From contig NZ_JOMG01000002.1 of assembly GCF_000711225.1 (NCBI RefSeq), positions 2,678,501 through 2,742,500 of the forward strand: DNA of 64,000 nt, written 5' to 3'. This DNA comes from Pelobacter seleniigenes DSM 18267. GTDB lineage: Bacteria; Desulfobacterota; Desulfuromonadia; Desulfuromonadales; Geopsychrobacteraceae. Shown here in pieces: positions 1 to 8,350 of this stretch. Each line of letters opens with the position of its first letter. Position 1 is the stretch's first letter. The notes beneath the pieces are model-generated. The model made no database searches. It was not told the DNA's origin and worked only from the letters and a program-made list of their open reading frames with translations. Both the position numbers and the translations under genes were made by a program.

Positions 1-249
1 AATTTTTTTGGCGACCAGACGGGCGGCAGCCGGACCGCCTATCTCAGCGACATAGACCAGAGCACATTCTTCCAGACCGCTGCAGCGTGCCTCGATCCGG
101 TCCGCTTCATCGTCACCTTCGCTTTTAACCTGGACGATACCGTTGAATTCGGCGCTGTCGGAGCTGATATCCCAGATGTAAAACTGTTCCGCACGGCCAA
201 AGTGTTCATCGATATGGATTTTATCCGTGCTTGCAAATGCAACTTTCAT
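1..249 (-). CDS. nifX: NifX-type FeMo-cofactor-binding protein (3' end outside window)
   Basis: Read from the ATG at 249, the frame stays open to the window edge and gives about 83 residues beginning MKVAFASTDKIHIDEHFG. The DEHFGRAEQFYIWDI stretch, DRIEARC, and the GGPAAARLV motif near the end are typical of the NifX/NifB-C-terminal/VnfX family, which binds FeMo-cofactor precursors during cofactor transfer. It lies 127 bases after nifK in the same direction, so it is probably co-transcribed with nifHDK. A NafY or NifY relative cannot be excluded because the C-terminus is missing. The start is preceded by the purine-rich GAGGTGAGTAC. Confidence 0.85.
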   Translation of the reverse strand, partial: MKVAFASTDKIHIDEHFGRAEQFYIWDISSDSAEFNGIVQVKSEGDDEADRIEARCSGLEECALVYVAEIGGPAAARLVAKKI

Positions 250-339
250 GTACTCACCTCGTTCCCGTTTCTGATCTATGAGCTGAAGCTTTCTGGTCCG
301 AATCATCTTTCGTCCCATCTTGTTTTGAGCACCCGAAGG

Positions 340-368
340 CCGGCGGGCAGAGGCTTTCTGCCCGCCGG
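340..368 (-). terminator. Strong hairpin between nifK and nifX
   Basis: A 12-base perfect inverted repeat (CCGGCGGGCAGA and its complement) encloses a 5-base loop. No T-run follows on the minus strand, so it is more likely an mRNA-stabilising or processing hairpin that sets the nifK to nifX ratio than a full terminator. Confidence 0.55.
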
Positions 369-376
369 ACAGTTTG

Positions 377-1840
377 CTAACGCATCATTTCAAACCACTG
401 GTCTTCACAGGTTTCATCTTTGATATCCAGAAACTTGTTGGCGATCACGGTCAGGAAGTTGATGGCGCCCTGATAGCCGATCACCGGGGTCCGGTGGATA
501 TTGACCCGGTCCATGACCGGGAAGCCGATGCGGAAGTGCGGGATCTTGGCATCACGAGCAACCCATTTGCAGTGGGTATCGCCGATGATGGCGTCGACCG
601 GATCGGTCATGCACAGGCTGCGCATGTGCCAGAGGTCTTTGTTGACGTAGACGCTGCCCTGGCTGCCATACAGCGGCGAGGTATCAAGCAGAGCCTGCAT
701 TTCCTTGGCAAATTTCTTGTTCGAACGGGAACAGAGGATATGGTACGGAATAGCTCCCATTTCGAGCAGGAAGGAGACGATGCCGAGCAGGTAATCCGGG
801 TCGCCGGCAACGGCAAATTTCTTGCCGTGGATGTACTGATGGGCATCGGTCATAGCGTCGACGGCGCGACCACGTTCATCCTTCAAGGATTGCGGAATCG
901 GTTTGCCGAACAGTTCACTGAGTTTCATCAGGAAGGCGTCGGTCTTCTTGATTCCCATGGGCAGCGGCAGGGTTTCCTTGACCCCGGAATATTCGGTGCC
1001 GATCCATTTCATGGTGTTCAAGGTGCTGTATTTCATCAGTGAAATGGTGGCCTTACCATTGATGGAATCGGCCGCATCTTCCAGTTTGGTACCGCCTGGA
1101 TACATGCGGTATTCGCCGTCACAGACCGAATCAAAGACATCGGTGATGTCAGCCATCATGGTGTAGGGAATATCCATGGCTTCGAGGTACTTCTTGTACT
1201 CGCGCAGGTTGCCGGTGTTGCCGTCAAAGCCAGGAATCAGGTTCAGCTTGCCGGTACATTTACCTTCGACTTTCTGCCCTTCGGTCAGGTATTGCAGGAT
1301 GGCATTCAGCATGCTGTCGTAGCCATGAATGTGGGTCCCGTTGAAACTCGGGGTGTTGGCGTACGGGGTCGGCAAGTCCTCCGGAATCACACCCTTGTTC
1401 TTGGCATTTCTGATAAACGCGGTCAGGTCGTCGCCGATAACCTCGGGCATGCAGGTGGTATAGATCGGCATCAGTTTCGGCTTATACAGGGTATAGGCGT
1501 TCTCCAGTCCTTCGTGGAGGTTGTTCTGGCCACCGAACACAGCGCCGTCCTCGGTCATGGCGTCGGCGGTCGCGGCGGCCGGCTCGCGGAAATGGCGGCT
1601 GAAGGTACTGCGGAAGTAAGAGGCACACCCCTGGGAGCCGTGAACAAACGGCAGGGAGCCTTCAAAGCCGTGAGCAACCATCTGTGCGCCAAGGGGCTGG
1701 CAGGCATGGGCCGGGTTGATCACTAACGCTTCGCGGGCAAAGTTTTTCTCTTTGTACTCTTCGGTGTTGATCCAGTTTTTAACACGCTCGATCTCTTCCG
1801 GAGAATGTTCGGTCAATGGTCTAACTGCTACTTCGCTCAT
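377..1840 (-). CDS. nifK: Nitrogenase molybdenum-iron protein beta chain
   Basis: This is the beta subunit of the MoFe protein, which with NifD carries the P-cluster in the cytoplasmic nitrogenase complex. The 487-residue product has the three expected P-cluster cysteines: Cys47 in HACQPLGA, Cys72 in HGSQGCASYFR and Cys130 in TTCMPEVIGDDL. The N-terminus is shorter than in Azotobacter NifK, as in many anaerobes. I chose the ATG at 1840 because AAGGAG lies 9 bases before it; an upstream in-frame extension has no ribosome binding site. It follows nifD by 169 bases in the nifHDK operon. Confidence 0.97.
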   Translation of the reverse strand: MSEVAVRPLTEHSPEEIERVKNWINTEEYKEKNFAREALVINPAHACQPLGAQMVAHGFEGSLPFVHGSQGCASYFRSTFSRHFREPAAATADAMTEDGAVFGGQNNLHEGLENAYTLYKPKLMPIYTTCMPEVIGDDLTAFIRNAKNKGVIPEDLPTPYANTPSFNGTHIHGYDSMLNAILQYLTEGQKVEGKCTGKLNLIPGFDGNTGNLREYKKYLEAMDIPYTMMADITDVFDSVCDGEYRMYPGGTKLEDAADSINGKATISLMKYSTLNTMKWIGTEYSGVKETLPLPMGIKKTDAFLMKLSELFGKPIPQSLKDERGRAVDAMTDAHQYIHGKKFAVAGDPDYLLGIVSFLLEMGAIPYHILCSRSNKKFAKEMQALLDTSPLYGSQGSVYVNKDLWHMRSLCMTDPVDAIIGDTHCKWVARDAKIPHFRIGFPVMDRVNIHRTPVIGYQGAINFLTVIANKFLDIKDETCEDQWFEMMR

Positions 1841-2009
1841 GGCGATAAACTCCTTTATCGTCACCACAGTTGCGTTGAGATACGGATTGATGTGCCGCCC
1901 GACCCTCTGGGGAGAGGGGGAGGGCACATTTTTCCTGTTTCACCGGTTCGGCCATCGGGCGCGTGACTCGGCAGTGCTCTCTGTTGCTGTGTGGTTCTCA
2001 AATATATGG

Positions 2010-3452
2010 TTAAAAAGGACTCTTGACTAAATCCCACGTAGGCGAATTGATCGCCATGTCGATGTCACGGGCAAAGATTTTGAATCCTTCGTAACCGTGA
2101 TAAGGACCGGAATAATCCCAGCTGTGCATCTGGCGGAAGGGGATGCCGGCTTTTTGGAAGACGTACTTCTCCTTGATTCCACTGCCGACCAGGTCCGGTT
2201 TGAATTCTTCGACAAACTTTTCCAGCTCAAACTCAGAGACGTCATCATAGATCAAAGTTCCTTTCGCCATCTCGGGAGCGGTCCGATCATAGTCGTCCTG
2301 GTGAGCGAACTCATACCCGGTGCCAGTGATCTGGATGCCGAGATCTTCATAGGCACCAACAGTGTGACGGGGGCGCAGCCCACCGACGAACAGCATGGCG
2401 GTTTTGCCTTCCAGGCGCGGTTTGTACTCATCGATCACGGCCTGGGCCATGGCGCTGTATTTGGCAATAACCTGCTCGCCTTTTTCTTTGATGGTGTCAT
2501 CAAAGCGGGCGGCAATAGCGCGAATACTTTCGGCGATCTTGGTCGGTCCGAAGAAGTTATATTCGATCCAGGGAATGCCCCATTTCTCTTCCATGACCTT
2601 ACACATGTAGTTCATGGACCGGTAGCAGTGGATGACGTTCAGTTTGACCTGGTAAGTCGAAGCGATTTTTTCGATCTCGCCATCGCCGGTCCAGATCGAC
2701 TTGACGTTGAGGCCCATTTCTTCAAGGATCGGTTTGGCTGCCCAGACATCGCCGCCGATATTGTAGTCGCCGATCAGGGCGATATCGTAAGGACCGGGTG
2801 CGTCAAGAAATTCCCGTTTACCGATGACGAAGTCACGGATCGAGTCGTTGGAAATGTGGTGACCCAGAGACTGGCTGACACCCCGGAAACCTTCACAGTT
2901 ACAGGGAATCACCAGTTTGCCGAGTTCCTTTTCCATCTTCTTGGTCACGGCATTGATGTCGTCACCGATCAGGCCGACCGGGCACTCCGACAACACTGAA
3001 AGACCTTTACAGAGCGGGAACAGTTCGTCTGCTTCACGCAGCAGTTTTTCGAGTTTCTTGTCGCCACCGTAAACAATATCTTTTTCCTGGAAATCAGAAG
3101 TGAAATCGAGGGGGAAACAGGTCACCCCGGGAATTCCCTGCATCAGGTTCCGACGTGTTCCCCAGCTGTAAACGCCGCAGCCGACGGGACCGTGAGAGAC
3201 GTGCACAACGTCACGAATCGGTCCCCAAACCACCCCTTTGGCACCGGCATAAGCGCAGCCCCGCTGACTCATGACGCCAGGGACGACTTTTTTATTGGAT
3301 TTGACCGCACAACTGGACACTGAAGGTTCGTTGGCGCCCAGGTGCGGGGCACGCTTTTTCTGTGCCTTCTCCGGCATTGCCGAGAGGGTCTCTTCAATCA
3401 GTTGCTCGGTTCTTTCTTTAGTGATGCCCGCGATGGGCTTTCTTTCAGCCAT
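2010..3452 (-). CDS. nifD: Nitrogenase molybdenum-iron protein alpha chain
   Basis: This is the alpha subunit of the MoFe protein, which holds FeMo-cofactor, the site of N2 reduction. The 480-residue product keeps the P-cluster cysteines Cys66 ([10 protein letters not shown]), Cys92 ([10 protein letters not shown]) and Cys157 ([11 protein letters not shown]). It also keeps the cofactor ligands Cys276 ([10 protein letters not shown]) and His443 (QMHSWDYSG). These residues point to the Mo enzyme rather than a vanadium or iron-only form; no anfG/vnfG-like gene is adjacent. AAGGAG sits 6 bases before the ATG at 3452, which I prefer to an in-frame start 15 bases upstream. It is the second gene of nifHDK. 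Confidence 0.98.
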   Translation of the reverse strand: MAERKPIAGITKERTEQLIEETLSAMPEKAQKKRAPHLGANEPSVSSCAVKSNKKVVPGVMSQRGCAYAGAKGVVWGPIRDVVHVSHGPVGCGVYSWGTRRNLMQGIPGVTCFPLDFTSDFQEKDIVYGGDKKLEKLLREADELFPLCKGLSVLSECPVGLIGDDINAVTKKMEKELGKLVIPCNCEGFRGVSQSLGHHISNDSIRDFVIGKREFLDAPGPYDIALIGDYNIGGDVWAAKPILEEMGLNVKSIWTGDGEIEKIASTYQVKLNVIHCYRSMNYMCKVMEEKWGIPWIEYNFFGPTKIAESIRAIAARFDDTIKEKGEQVIAKYSAMAQAVIDEYKPRLEGKTAMLFVGGLRPRHTVGAYEDLGIQITGTGYEFAHQDDYDRTAPEMAKGTLIYDDVSEFELEKFVEEFKPDLVGSGIKEKYVFQKAGIPFRQMHSWDYSGPYHGYEGFKIFARDIDMAINSPTWDLVKSPF

Positions 3453-3547
3453 TTGTTGCTCCTTCAAACGGTTAAAATTCCGAAGTCAGGCACATCTCGA
3501 TCAGACAAGTGCGGCCGCTATGGCCTGACTTCAGAGCTGTCAATAAA

Positions 3548-4541
<994 letters not shown>

Positions 4542-4680
4542 CCAGGCCTGATTTATTAAGTTGCAGGTGCCTGTTGGGTCCTGTTGCCAATGTCTGGATT
4601 TGCGGGCGGCTCTGCCCGTGAAGGTGTTCTGGAATTGCTTGGGAGTTTTCGAAAAAGCGTCTCCTGCTTTTTCGGGGGTA

Positions 4681-4735
4681 AAACAAGAAAGCCCAAAAAC
4701 GAATCCGCATCGTGTTGCGTATTCTCTTTGGGCTT
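4681..4735 (-). terminator. Intrinsic terminator (attenuator) in the nifH leader
   Basis: Read on the minus strand, AAGCCCAAA and TTTGGGCTT pair around an inner 9-base stem (4701-4709 with 4716-4724, one mismatch) closed by the six-base loop ACACGA. TCTTGTTTT follows directly. This has the form of a terminator placed between the sigma-54 promoter and nifH, so full nif expression should need read-through. An ANTAR-type regulator is encoded about 4 kb upstream. Confidence 0.65.
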
Positions 4736-4749
4736 CGTTACCTGTCTGC

Positions 4750-4779
4750 CAACAGAACCACGACCTCGTGATCTTGTTG
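4750..4779 (-). promoter_or_regulatory. First hairpin of the nifH leader
   Basis: CAACA and TGTTG close an imperfect stem with an inner CACG/CGTG stem, just upstream of the leader terminator. Two consecutive hairpins, the second merging with a terminator, is the general layout of ANTAR target RNAs. The usual six-base loop with A at position 1 and G at position 4 is not clearly present. Confidence 0.4.
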
Positions 4780-4800
4780 TGCGATTTTACTTTCTCTATA

Positions 4801-4816
4801 AGCATTAGCCGTGCCA
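4801..4816 (-). promoter_or_regulatory. Sigma-54 promoter of nifHDK
   Basis: The minus strand reads TGGCACGGCTAATGCT. The GG and GC dinucleotides are separated by exactly 10 bases and the -24 box TGGCAC is perfect. Transcription would begin near 4789, giving a leader of about 360 bases before nifH. Confidence 0.9.
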
Positions 4817-5083
4817 AAACTGCAATTAATCGGCTAACTCATTGTTTTTGTAGGATCTATTAAATCAAGTGCGCTGTCTGTTGAGACCTGGTCGAAAAAA
4901 ATAAGCGGCCGCGGCAACCTTCGATGCACAGAAAATGAGCATCAGCTGCAGCCCTTTGCAAGGAATCTAAGCATATGAAATACCTTATCTTTTTTGTCGG
5001 ATAAGCGGGAACGCCTAGGCTGGTTTGCAACCGCAGAGAAAGGGCCGCGGCCCGCGCTGGCACCGCACCGTGGCGACAAACGG
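4817..5083. other. Gene-free stretch upstream of the nif promoter
   Basis: No convincing gene is present. The stretch must hold any enhancer sites for the nif promoter and the end of the slyD transcript. A perfect palindrome GGGCCGCGGCCC lies at 5042-5053 and a small CTTATC/GATAAG stem near 4985-5005, but I cannot assign either a role. Confidence 0.4.
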
Positions 5084-5521
5084 TCAGGCTTCACGAACAA
5101 TCGCCGCCAGCTTCAGGGCAAAGGTCAGTTCAAGCCCGGCCAGCACGTGATTGCCGTCAAGGGTGACGGTTTCTTCCCCAAGGGCAGTGATGATCATGGT
5201 GCGTGCCGCACCGTCGGCAAATTCGATGTTCAGCTTGCGGCCGACTGCCAGCTCTTTGTCCGCCGGGAAAGCTTTTTTATCCAGTTGGAGGATGTTCTCC
5301 TGCCGGCGCGGACCATAGGCGGCTTCAGCCGGAAGGATGATATTTTTGACCTGCCCCTCTTTCATGCCGATGATCTCCGCTTCCAGCGCCGGGAAAACTT
5401 CCTGCTGGCCGAGGGTAATGGTCAACGGATCATCATCGTCACGGCTGTCGAAGATTCGACCGTTGTCAAGGGTCCCTATGTAGTGCACGGCGACCAGGTC
5501 GCCCGGTTTGGCTGTTTTCAT
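5084..5521 (-). CDS. FKBP-type peptidyl-prolyl isomerase, SlyD-like
   Basis: The 145-residue product starts with the FKBP signature AKPGDLVAVHYIGTLDNG and continues with the insert-in-flap region and a C-terminal VLAGLELTFALKL strand typical of SlyD. It would catalyse proline isomerisation and act as a cytoplasmic chaperone. The His/Cys-rich metal tail of E. coli SlyD is absent. The start ATG overlaps the stop of the macro-domain gene (ATGA), so it is the last gene of a three-gene unit. Its position beside nif and dra genes suggests a folding role for one of their products, which is inference. Confidence 0.85.
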   Translation of the reverse strand: MKTAKPGDLVAVHYIGTLDNGRIFDSRDDDDPLTITLGQQEVFPALEAEIIGMKEGQVKNIILPAEAAYGPRRQENILQLDKKAFPADKELAVGRKLNIEFADGAARTMIITALGEETVTLDGNHVLAGLELTFALKLAAIVREA

Positions 5522-5967
5522 GATTTTTCTCCTGAGGATATGATGAAAAAACGATCATCAAAATATTTTTTAAGCACTGGAGCCACTTCCTGCCAGGGCA
5601 AGCCGCCCTGGCCGCAACCCGGCCTGGGGACGATGATTTCAGGCCAACCCTTGTAATCGCAGAGTTCGACCAGTTCACGGCAGGATTGTCCGATGATCTT
5701 CAACTCCGGCATGTCGTAGGGGCTGTTCTCCACCGGAAACGAAACGATTCGCTGCCCCAGGTCAAACACATGCGGGCCGAACCGCCTGATTTGCTCACCC
5801 AGGGTGTAGGGCAACCTGGGGAACCGCTCGGCGGCCTGGCGGGCACAGCCGCGCGGCATGGCGCAGAGTCCATTTTTGTTGAGTAACCCGCCGACGGTAA
5901 TGGCAACAACCGCACCGTCCCGATGGTAGTCCCACAGATCGCCACTGATTTCCTGAAGGCGGATCAT
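5518..5967 (-). CDS. Macro-domain (ADP-ribose-binding) protein
   Basis: The 149-residue product is a single macro-like domain. It starts with an ISGDLWDY segment, has the NKNGLCAMPRGCARQAAERFP segment expected around the ADP-ribose site, and ends with PRPGCGQGGLPW and a DDRF motif. Related proteins bind or hydrolyse ADP-ribose adducts. The start codon follows directly on the stop of the preceding gene. Lying in the same direction downstream of draT and draG, it could remove or sense ADP-ribose products of nitrogenase switch-off; that role is inferred from context only. Confidence 0.8.
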   Translation of the reverse strand: MIRLQEISGDLWDYHRDGAVVAITVGGLLNKNGLCAMPRGCARQAAERFPRLPYTLGEQIRRFGPHVFDLGQRIVSFPVENSPYDMPELKIIGQSCRELVELCDYKGWPEIIVPRPGCGQGGLPWQEVAPVLKKYFDDRFFIISSGEKS

Positions 5968-6258
5968 CTAGCGACTCCGTTCCCGGACGACGGAGACCAG
6001 GAAATCGAAGACGTCTTCGCGGCTGGCAATAAAGCCCGGCATTTGGAAGATCATGATCTCCTCCAGTTTCTCCAGGATCAGTCCGTCCTGGCTGCCGATT
6101 TCATCCATGACCGCTTCGAACATGGGGATCACTTCATACAGATCGTCCCGGTCGAAGGGGCGCGGATCCGGCTTGCCGGTGAATTTTTGATCATCCCGTG
6201 TCTCTTTTTTACGCAGATATTTGTGATACAGGTCTGAGGGTTTGATTTCAATTCCCAT
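5968..6258 (-). CDS. Small acidic protein of unknown function in the dra region
   Basis: The 96-residue product is soluble and charged, with IKPSDLYHKYLRKKE near the start and a predicted helical C-terminal half (EIMIFQMPGFIASREDVFDFLVSVV). GGAAGG lies 6 bases before the ATG. I do not recognise the family. Rhodospirillum rubrum has a small gene, draB, downstream of draTG that affects nitrogenase regulation. This gene holds a comparable position, but I saw no sequence basis for calling it draB. Confidence 0.7.
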   Translation of the reverse strand: MGIEIKPSDLYHKYLRKKETRDDQKFTGKPDPRPFDRDDLYEVIPMFEAVMDEIGSQDGLILEKLEEIMIFQMPGFIASREDVFDFLVSVVRERSR

Positions 6259-6320
6259 GCTTTTCCTTCCTTGGCCAGGATTGGCAGGTGGTTAAAAAGC
6301 GCCTGCCCAATGCTGTCGGT

Positions 6321-6560
6321 TCAACCGCAGGAGCCGCAGCCCGATCCGCAACCGTGATTTTTACAGACGATGACATTGCTCTTTTTGTGGCCGGGGCTGG
6401 CGAGAAATGCCTGTAGACTGTCGGCGGCGATCACCCAGCGGCCGTCCTGCTCCTGGCCGCTGAGTAGCCCGCGTTTGATGTGCATCAGAACATTAAGTTC
6501 GGTGGTTTTCAACTGTGCTGCGACCTGGTCGATCGCCAGATATTGTGCCGTTTCACTCAT
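6321..6560 (-). CDS. Small HTH-like protein with Cys-rich tail
   Basis: The 79-residue product begins MSETAQYLAIDQVAAQLKT. Residues 6-55 resemble the excisionase/MerR-like winged helix that reads DNA (a DQVAAQLKT helix, then WVIAADSLQAFLAS). The tail carries one cysteine before the segment HGCGSGCGSCG, four cysteines in all, which could bind a metal or Fe-S cluster. AGGAGCAGGTT precedes the ATG at 6560. It lies just after draG behind a hairpin with a T-run. A redox- or metal-sensing regulator is possible but not shown. Confidence 0.7.
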   Translation of the reverse strand: MSETAQYLAIDQVAAQLKTTELNVLMHIKRGLLSGQEQDGRWVIAADSLQAFLASPGHKKSNVIVCKNHGCGSGCGSCG

Positions 6561-6574
6561 AACCTGCTCCTGAT

Positions 6575-6608
6575 AAGAAAAACCCATGCTGCATTGTCTG
6601 CAGATGGG
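6575..6608 (-). terminator. Intrinsic terminator after draG
   Basis: On the minus strand CCCAT and TGCA pair with TGCA and ATGGG around a GACAA loop, followed by TTTTTCTT. It separates draTG from the small Cys-rich gene 15 bases downstream, so it may end the draTG message or attenuate it. Confidence 0.6.
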
Positions 6609-6655
6609 CGTCGTTGACCTTGCTGAGATGATGGTTCTGTTCTGTGTCTTCGGTC

Positions 6656-7552
6656 TTACAAATTTCTTGCCAACGGGGACAAACTGAGCAGCCGCGGGGT
6701 AATTTCTTCGATTTCTTTTCTGACCTGCCCATCGAGCCGTTTGAGCCATGACCTGGGCAGGGCATCCAGGCCGTAAAATGCTCCGGCGATCATCCCGGCG
6801 ATGGCGCCGGTGGTATCGGCGTCGCCTCCTTGGTTGACCACACCGATCAGGCATTCCTCAAAGCTGGCGCTGCTGAAGATGTAGTGAAATACGGTCTGCA
6901 GGGTGTCGACCACATAGCCGCTGGCCTGCCCTTGGTACTTGTTGAACCTGAAGTTGGGGTATTGGCTGGTTAACTCCCGGGTCAACGCGTGCAGTTCAAA
7001 ACGATCGCAGCCGCAAATGGCCGTCTGCACCATTTTTCCGACCGTAATACAGGCCGCGTCCGAAAGCACATGATGATGGGTCAGGCGGGCCTGCTGCAGC
7101 GCGCATTGTTGCAACAGTTCGCTATCCCCCAGGGTGACCAGGGCGACCGGGGCCATGCGCATCACGGCCCCGTTGCCGGCATCCCATTCGTTCAGCGGCA
7201 CTTCCAGGCAGCCGCTGGTCATGTACATGCGAAGCCCTTTGCGGACCGTGGAGCCGATATCGATGGGTTTACCGCGCATCCAGGCGACAAAATTATCGGC
7301 GATCTGCGGCAGGCTCCAGCCCTGGCGCTGGACCAGGGCTCTGGCCAGGGCCAGGGACATTTCCGTATCGTCGGTGACCTGTCCGGCTTTGAGGCCGAGC
7401 CAGCCGCCGCCGATGATTTTTCGATGGACCTTGTGCTTGCTGCGGATTTCGCCCGGAGTCATGAATTCCGTTGTGGCGCCGAGAGCGTCCCCCAAAGCCA
7501 GACCCAGAAACGCAGCCGTTGCCCGTTCCAGAATTTGCGTTTGGTCGTTCAT
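6656..7552 (-). CDS. draG: Dinitrogenase reductase-activating glycohydrolase
   Basis: DraG removes ADP-ribose from the NifH arginine and so reactivates nitrogenase when ammonium is used up. The 298-residue product is full length. It has the dinuclear-manganese residues in TDDTE (Asp61, Asp62) and in NQGGDADTTG (Asp244, Asp246), plus the family's N-terminal FLGLALGDALGA. Its ATG overlaps the draT stop by 4 bases, so the two opposing enzymes are translationally coupled. In other bacteria DraG is sequestered at the membrane by GlnK-AmtB; two such pairs lie upstream here. Confidence 0.95.
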   Translation of the reverse strand: MNDQTQILERATAAFLGLALGDALGATTEFMTPGEIRSKHKVHRKIIGGGWLGLKAGQVTDDTEMSLALARALVQRQGWSLPQIADNFVAWMRGKPIDIGSTVRKGLRMYMTSGCLEVPLNEWDAGNGAVMRMAPVALVTLGDSELLQQCALQQARLTHHHVLSDAACITVGKMVQTAICGCDRFELHALTRELTSQYPNFRFNKYQGQASGYVVDTLQTVFHYIFSSASFEECLIGVVNQGGDADTTGAIAGMIAGAFYGLDALPRSWLKRLDGQVRKEIEEITPRLLSLSPLARNL

Positions 7553-8349
7553 CCGCCGATCATGACCTTGACATCATATTCCCCGCCGAAGACCAGGTAT
7601 TCGTCTTCACCGCGAAACAGCGACTTGGGGAGAATGCCGCAGAGAAAAAAGATTTTCGGCAGCGGTACCGCAACCTGCAGGACCCGGCTGCCGAATTCCC
7701 AAGCCCGTTCGAAATCGGCGGTGAAGGAATTAAGGTTGTTCAGGCGCATGATGTAACTGGTTTTATCGGTTTTTTCGAGAATCACGTGCTCCTCGAAATC
7801 GTTCACTCCGCGGTACAGAACCAGGTGCTGGCAATCGGGCTTACGGCGGCGCAGTTCGTATTGAATGAACTCATAGAGCAGATCAAGCTGCGAAAAGATC
7901 GCACTGGTGCGGGACGATCCATTCATGCGATCGACCATGTACTGAAAATATTCTTCGGAGTGAATATCGGCGATTTTGTTGCGATGAAAAGTCGGGACCA
8001 GGCCCAAACGGGATTCGACCCACCCCTTGAGCACCGCACCTTCAATGGAGTTGCTGTCGAACAGCCAGCCGCGCAAAAAGCGCAGATAGCTGTTTTTGAG
8101 ACTCTTCTGACAGCTGCGGGAAGCTTCCCGCTGCCACTGGTGCAACTGGAAAGTCACATCCATGAAATCGTGGAAACGACTGCCCCGCAACTCCGGATCG
8201 GCAATCTGCTCCAGTTCCTTGAACAGCATGCGCCCGATATGCTGTGCGCCCTGAATCTCCAGCGGTTGCGGGTGACAGTTGTAGTGTCGGGAGGCAATCG
8301 ACCAGGGAGGCAGGTTGCACAGATTGATCGGGGTGACATGCTCGTTCAG
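7549..8349 (-). CDS. draT: NAD+-dinitrogen-reductase ADP-ribosyltransferase
   Basis: DraT ADP-ribosylates NifH and switches nitrogenase off after ammonium or darkness/energy shocks. Conserved DraT segments run from NLCNLPPWSIASRHYN near the N-terminus to YLVFGGEYDVKVMIGG at the end. The first ATG in frame (8229) would remove about 40 conserved residues. No ATG, GTG or TTG precedes it before the stop codon at 8362-8364. I therefore place the start at CTG 8349, which has GGAGG 6 bases upstream and gives 266 residues, the normal family length. It begins 2 bases after the response-regulator stop, implying coupling. Confidence 0.85.
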   Translation of the reverse strand: MNEHVTPINLCNLPPWSIASRHYNCHPQPLEIQGAQHIGRMLFKELEQIADPELRGSRFHDFMDVTFQLHQWQREASRSCQKSLKNSYLRFLRGWLFDSNSIEGAVLKGWVESRLGLVPTFHRNKIADIHSEEYFQYMVDRMNGSSRTSAIFSQLDLLYEFIQYELRRRKPDCQHLVLYRGVNDFEEHVILEKTDKTSYIMRLNNLNSFTADFERAWEFGSRVLQVAVPLPKIFFLCGILPKSLFRGEDEYLVFGGEYDVKVMIGG

Positions 8350-8350
8350 A

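Noticed and set aside
1841-1927. Longer NifK reading frame starting at 1927
   Set aside because: The extension has no ribosome binding site and no similarity to NifK N-termini; the ATG at 1840 has both.
4701-4724. Canonical ANTAR target (two hairpins with A1/G4 six-base loops) in the nifH leader
   Set aside because: The terminator inner loop ACACGA has A at position 1 but G at position 5, and the first hairpin closes on a four-base or GAGGTC loop, so I list attenuation but not a confirmed ANTAR motif.
5042-5053. Palindrome GGGCCGCGGCCC near the end of the slyD-like gene
   Set aside because: A 12-base G/C palindrome is expected by chance at this composition, and it has no T-run or repeat elsewhere in the window.
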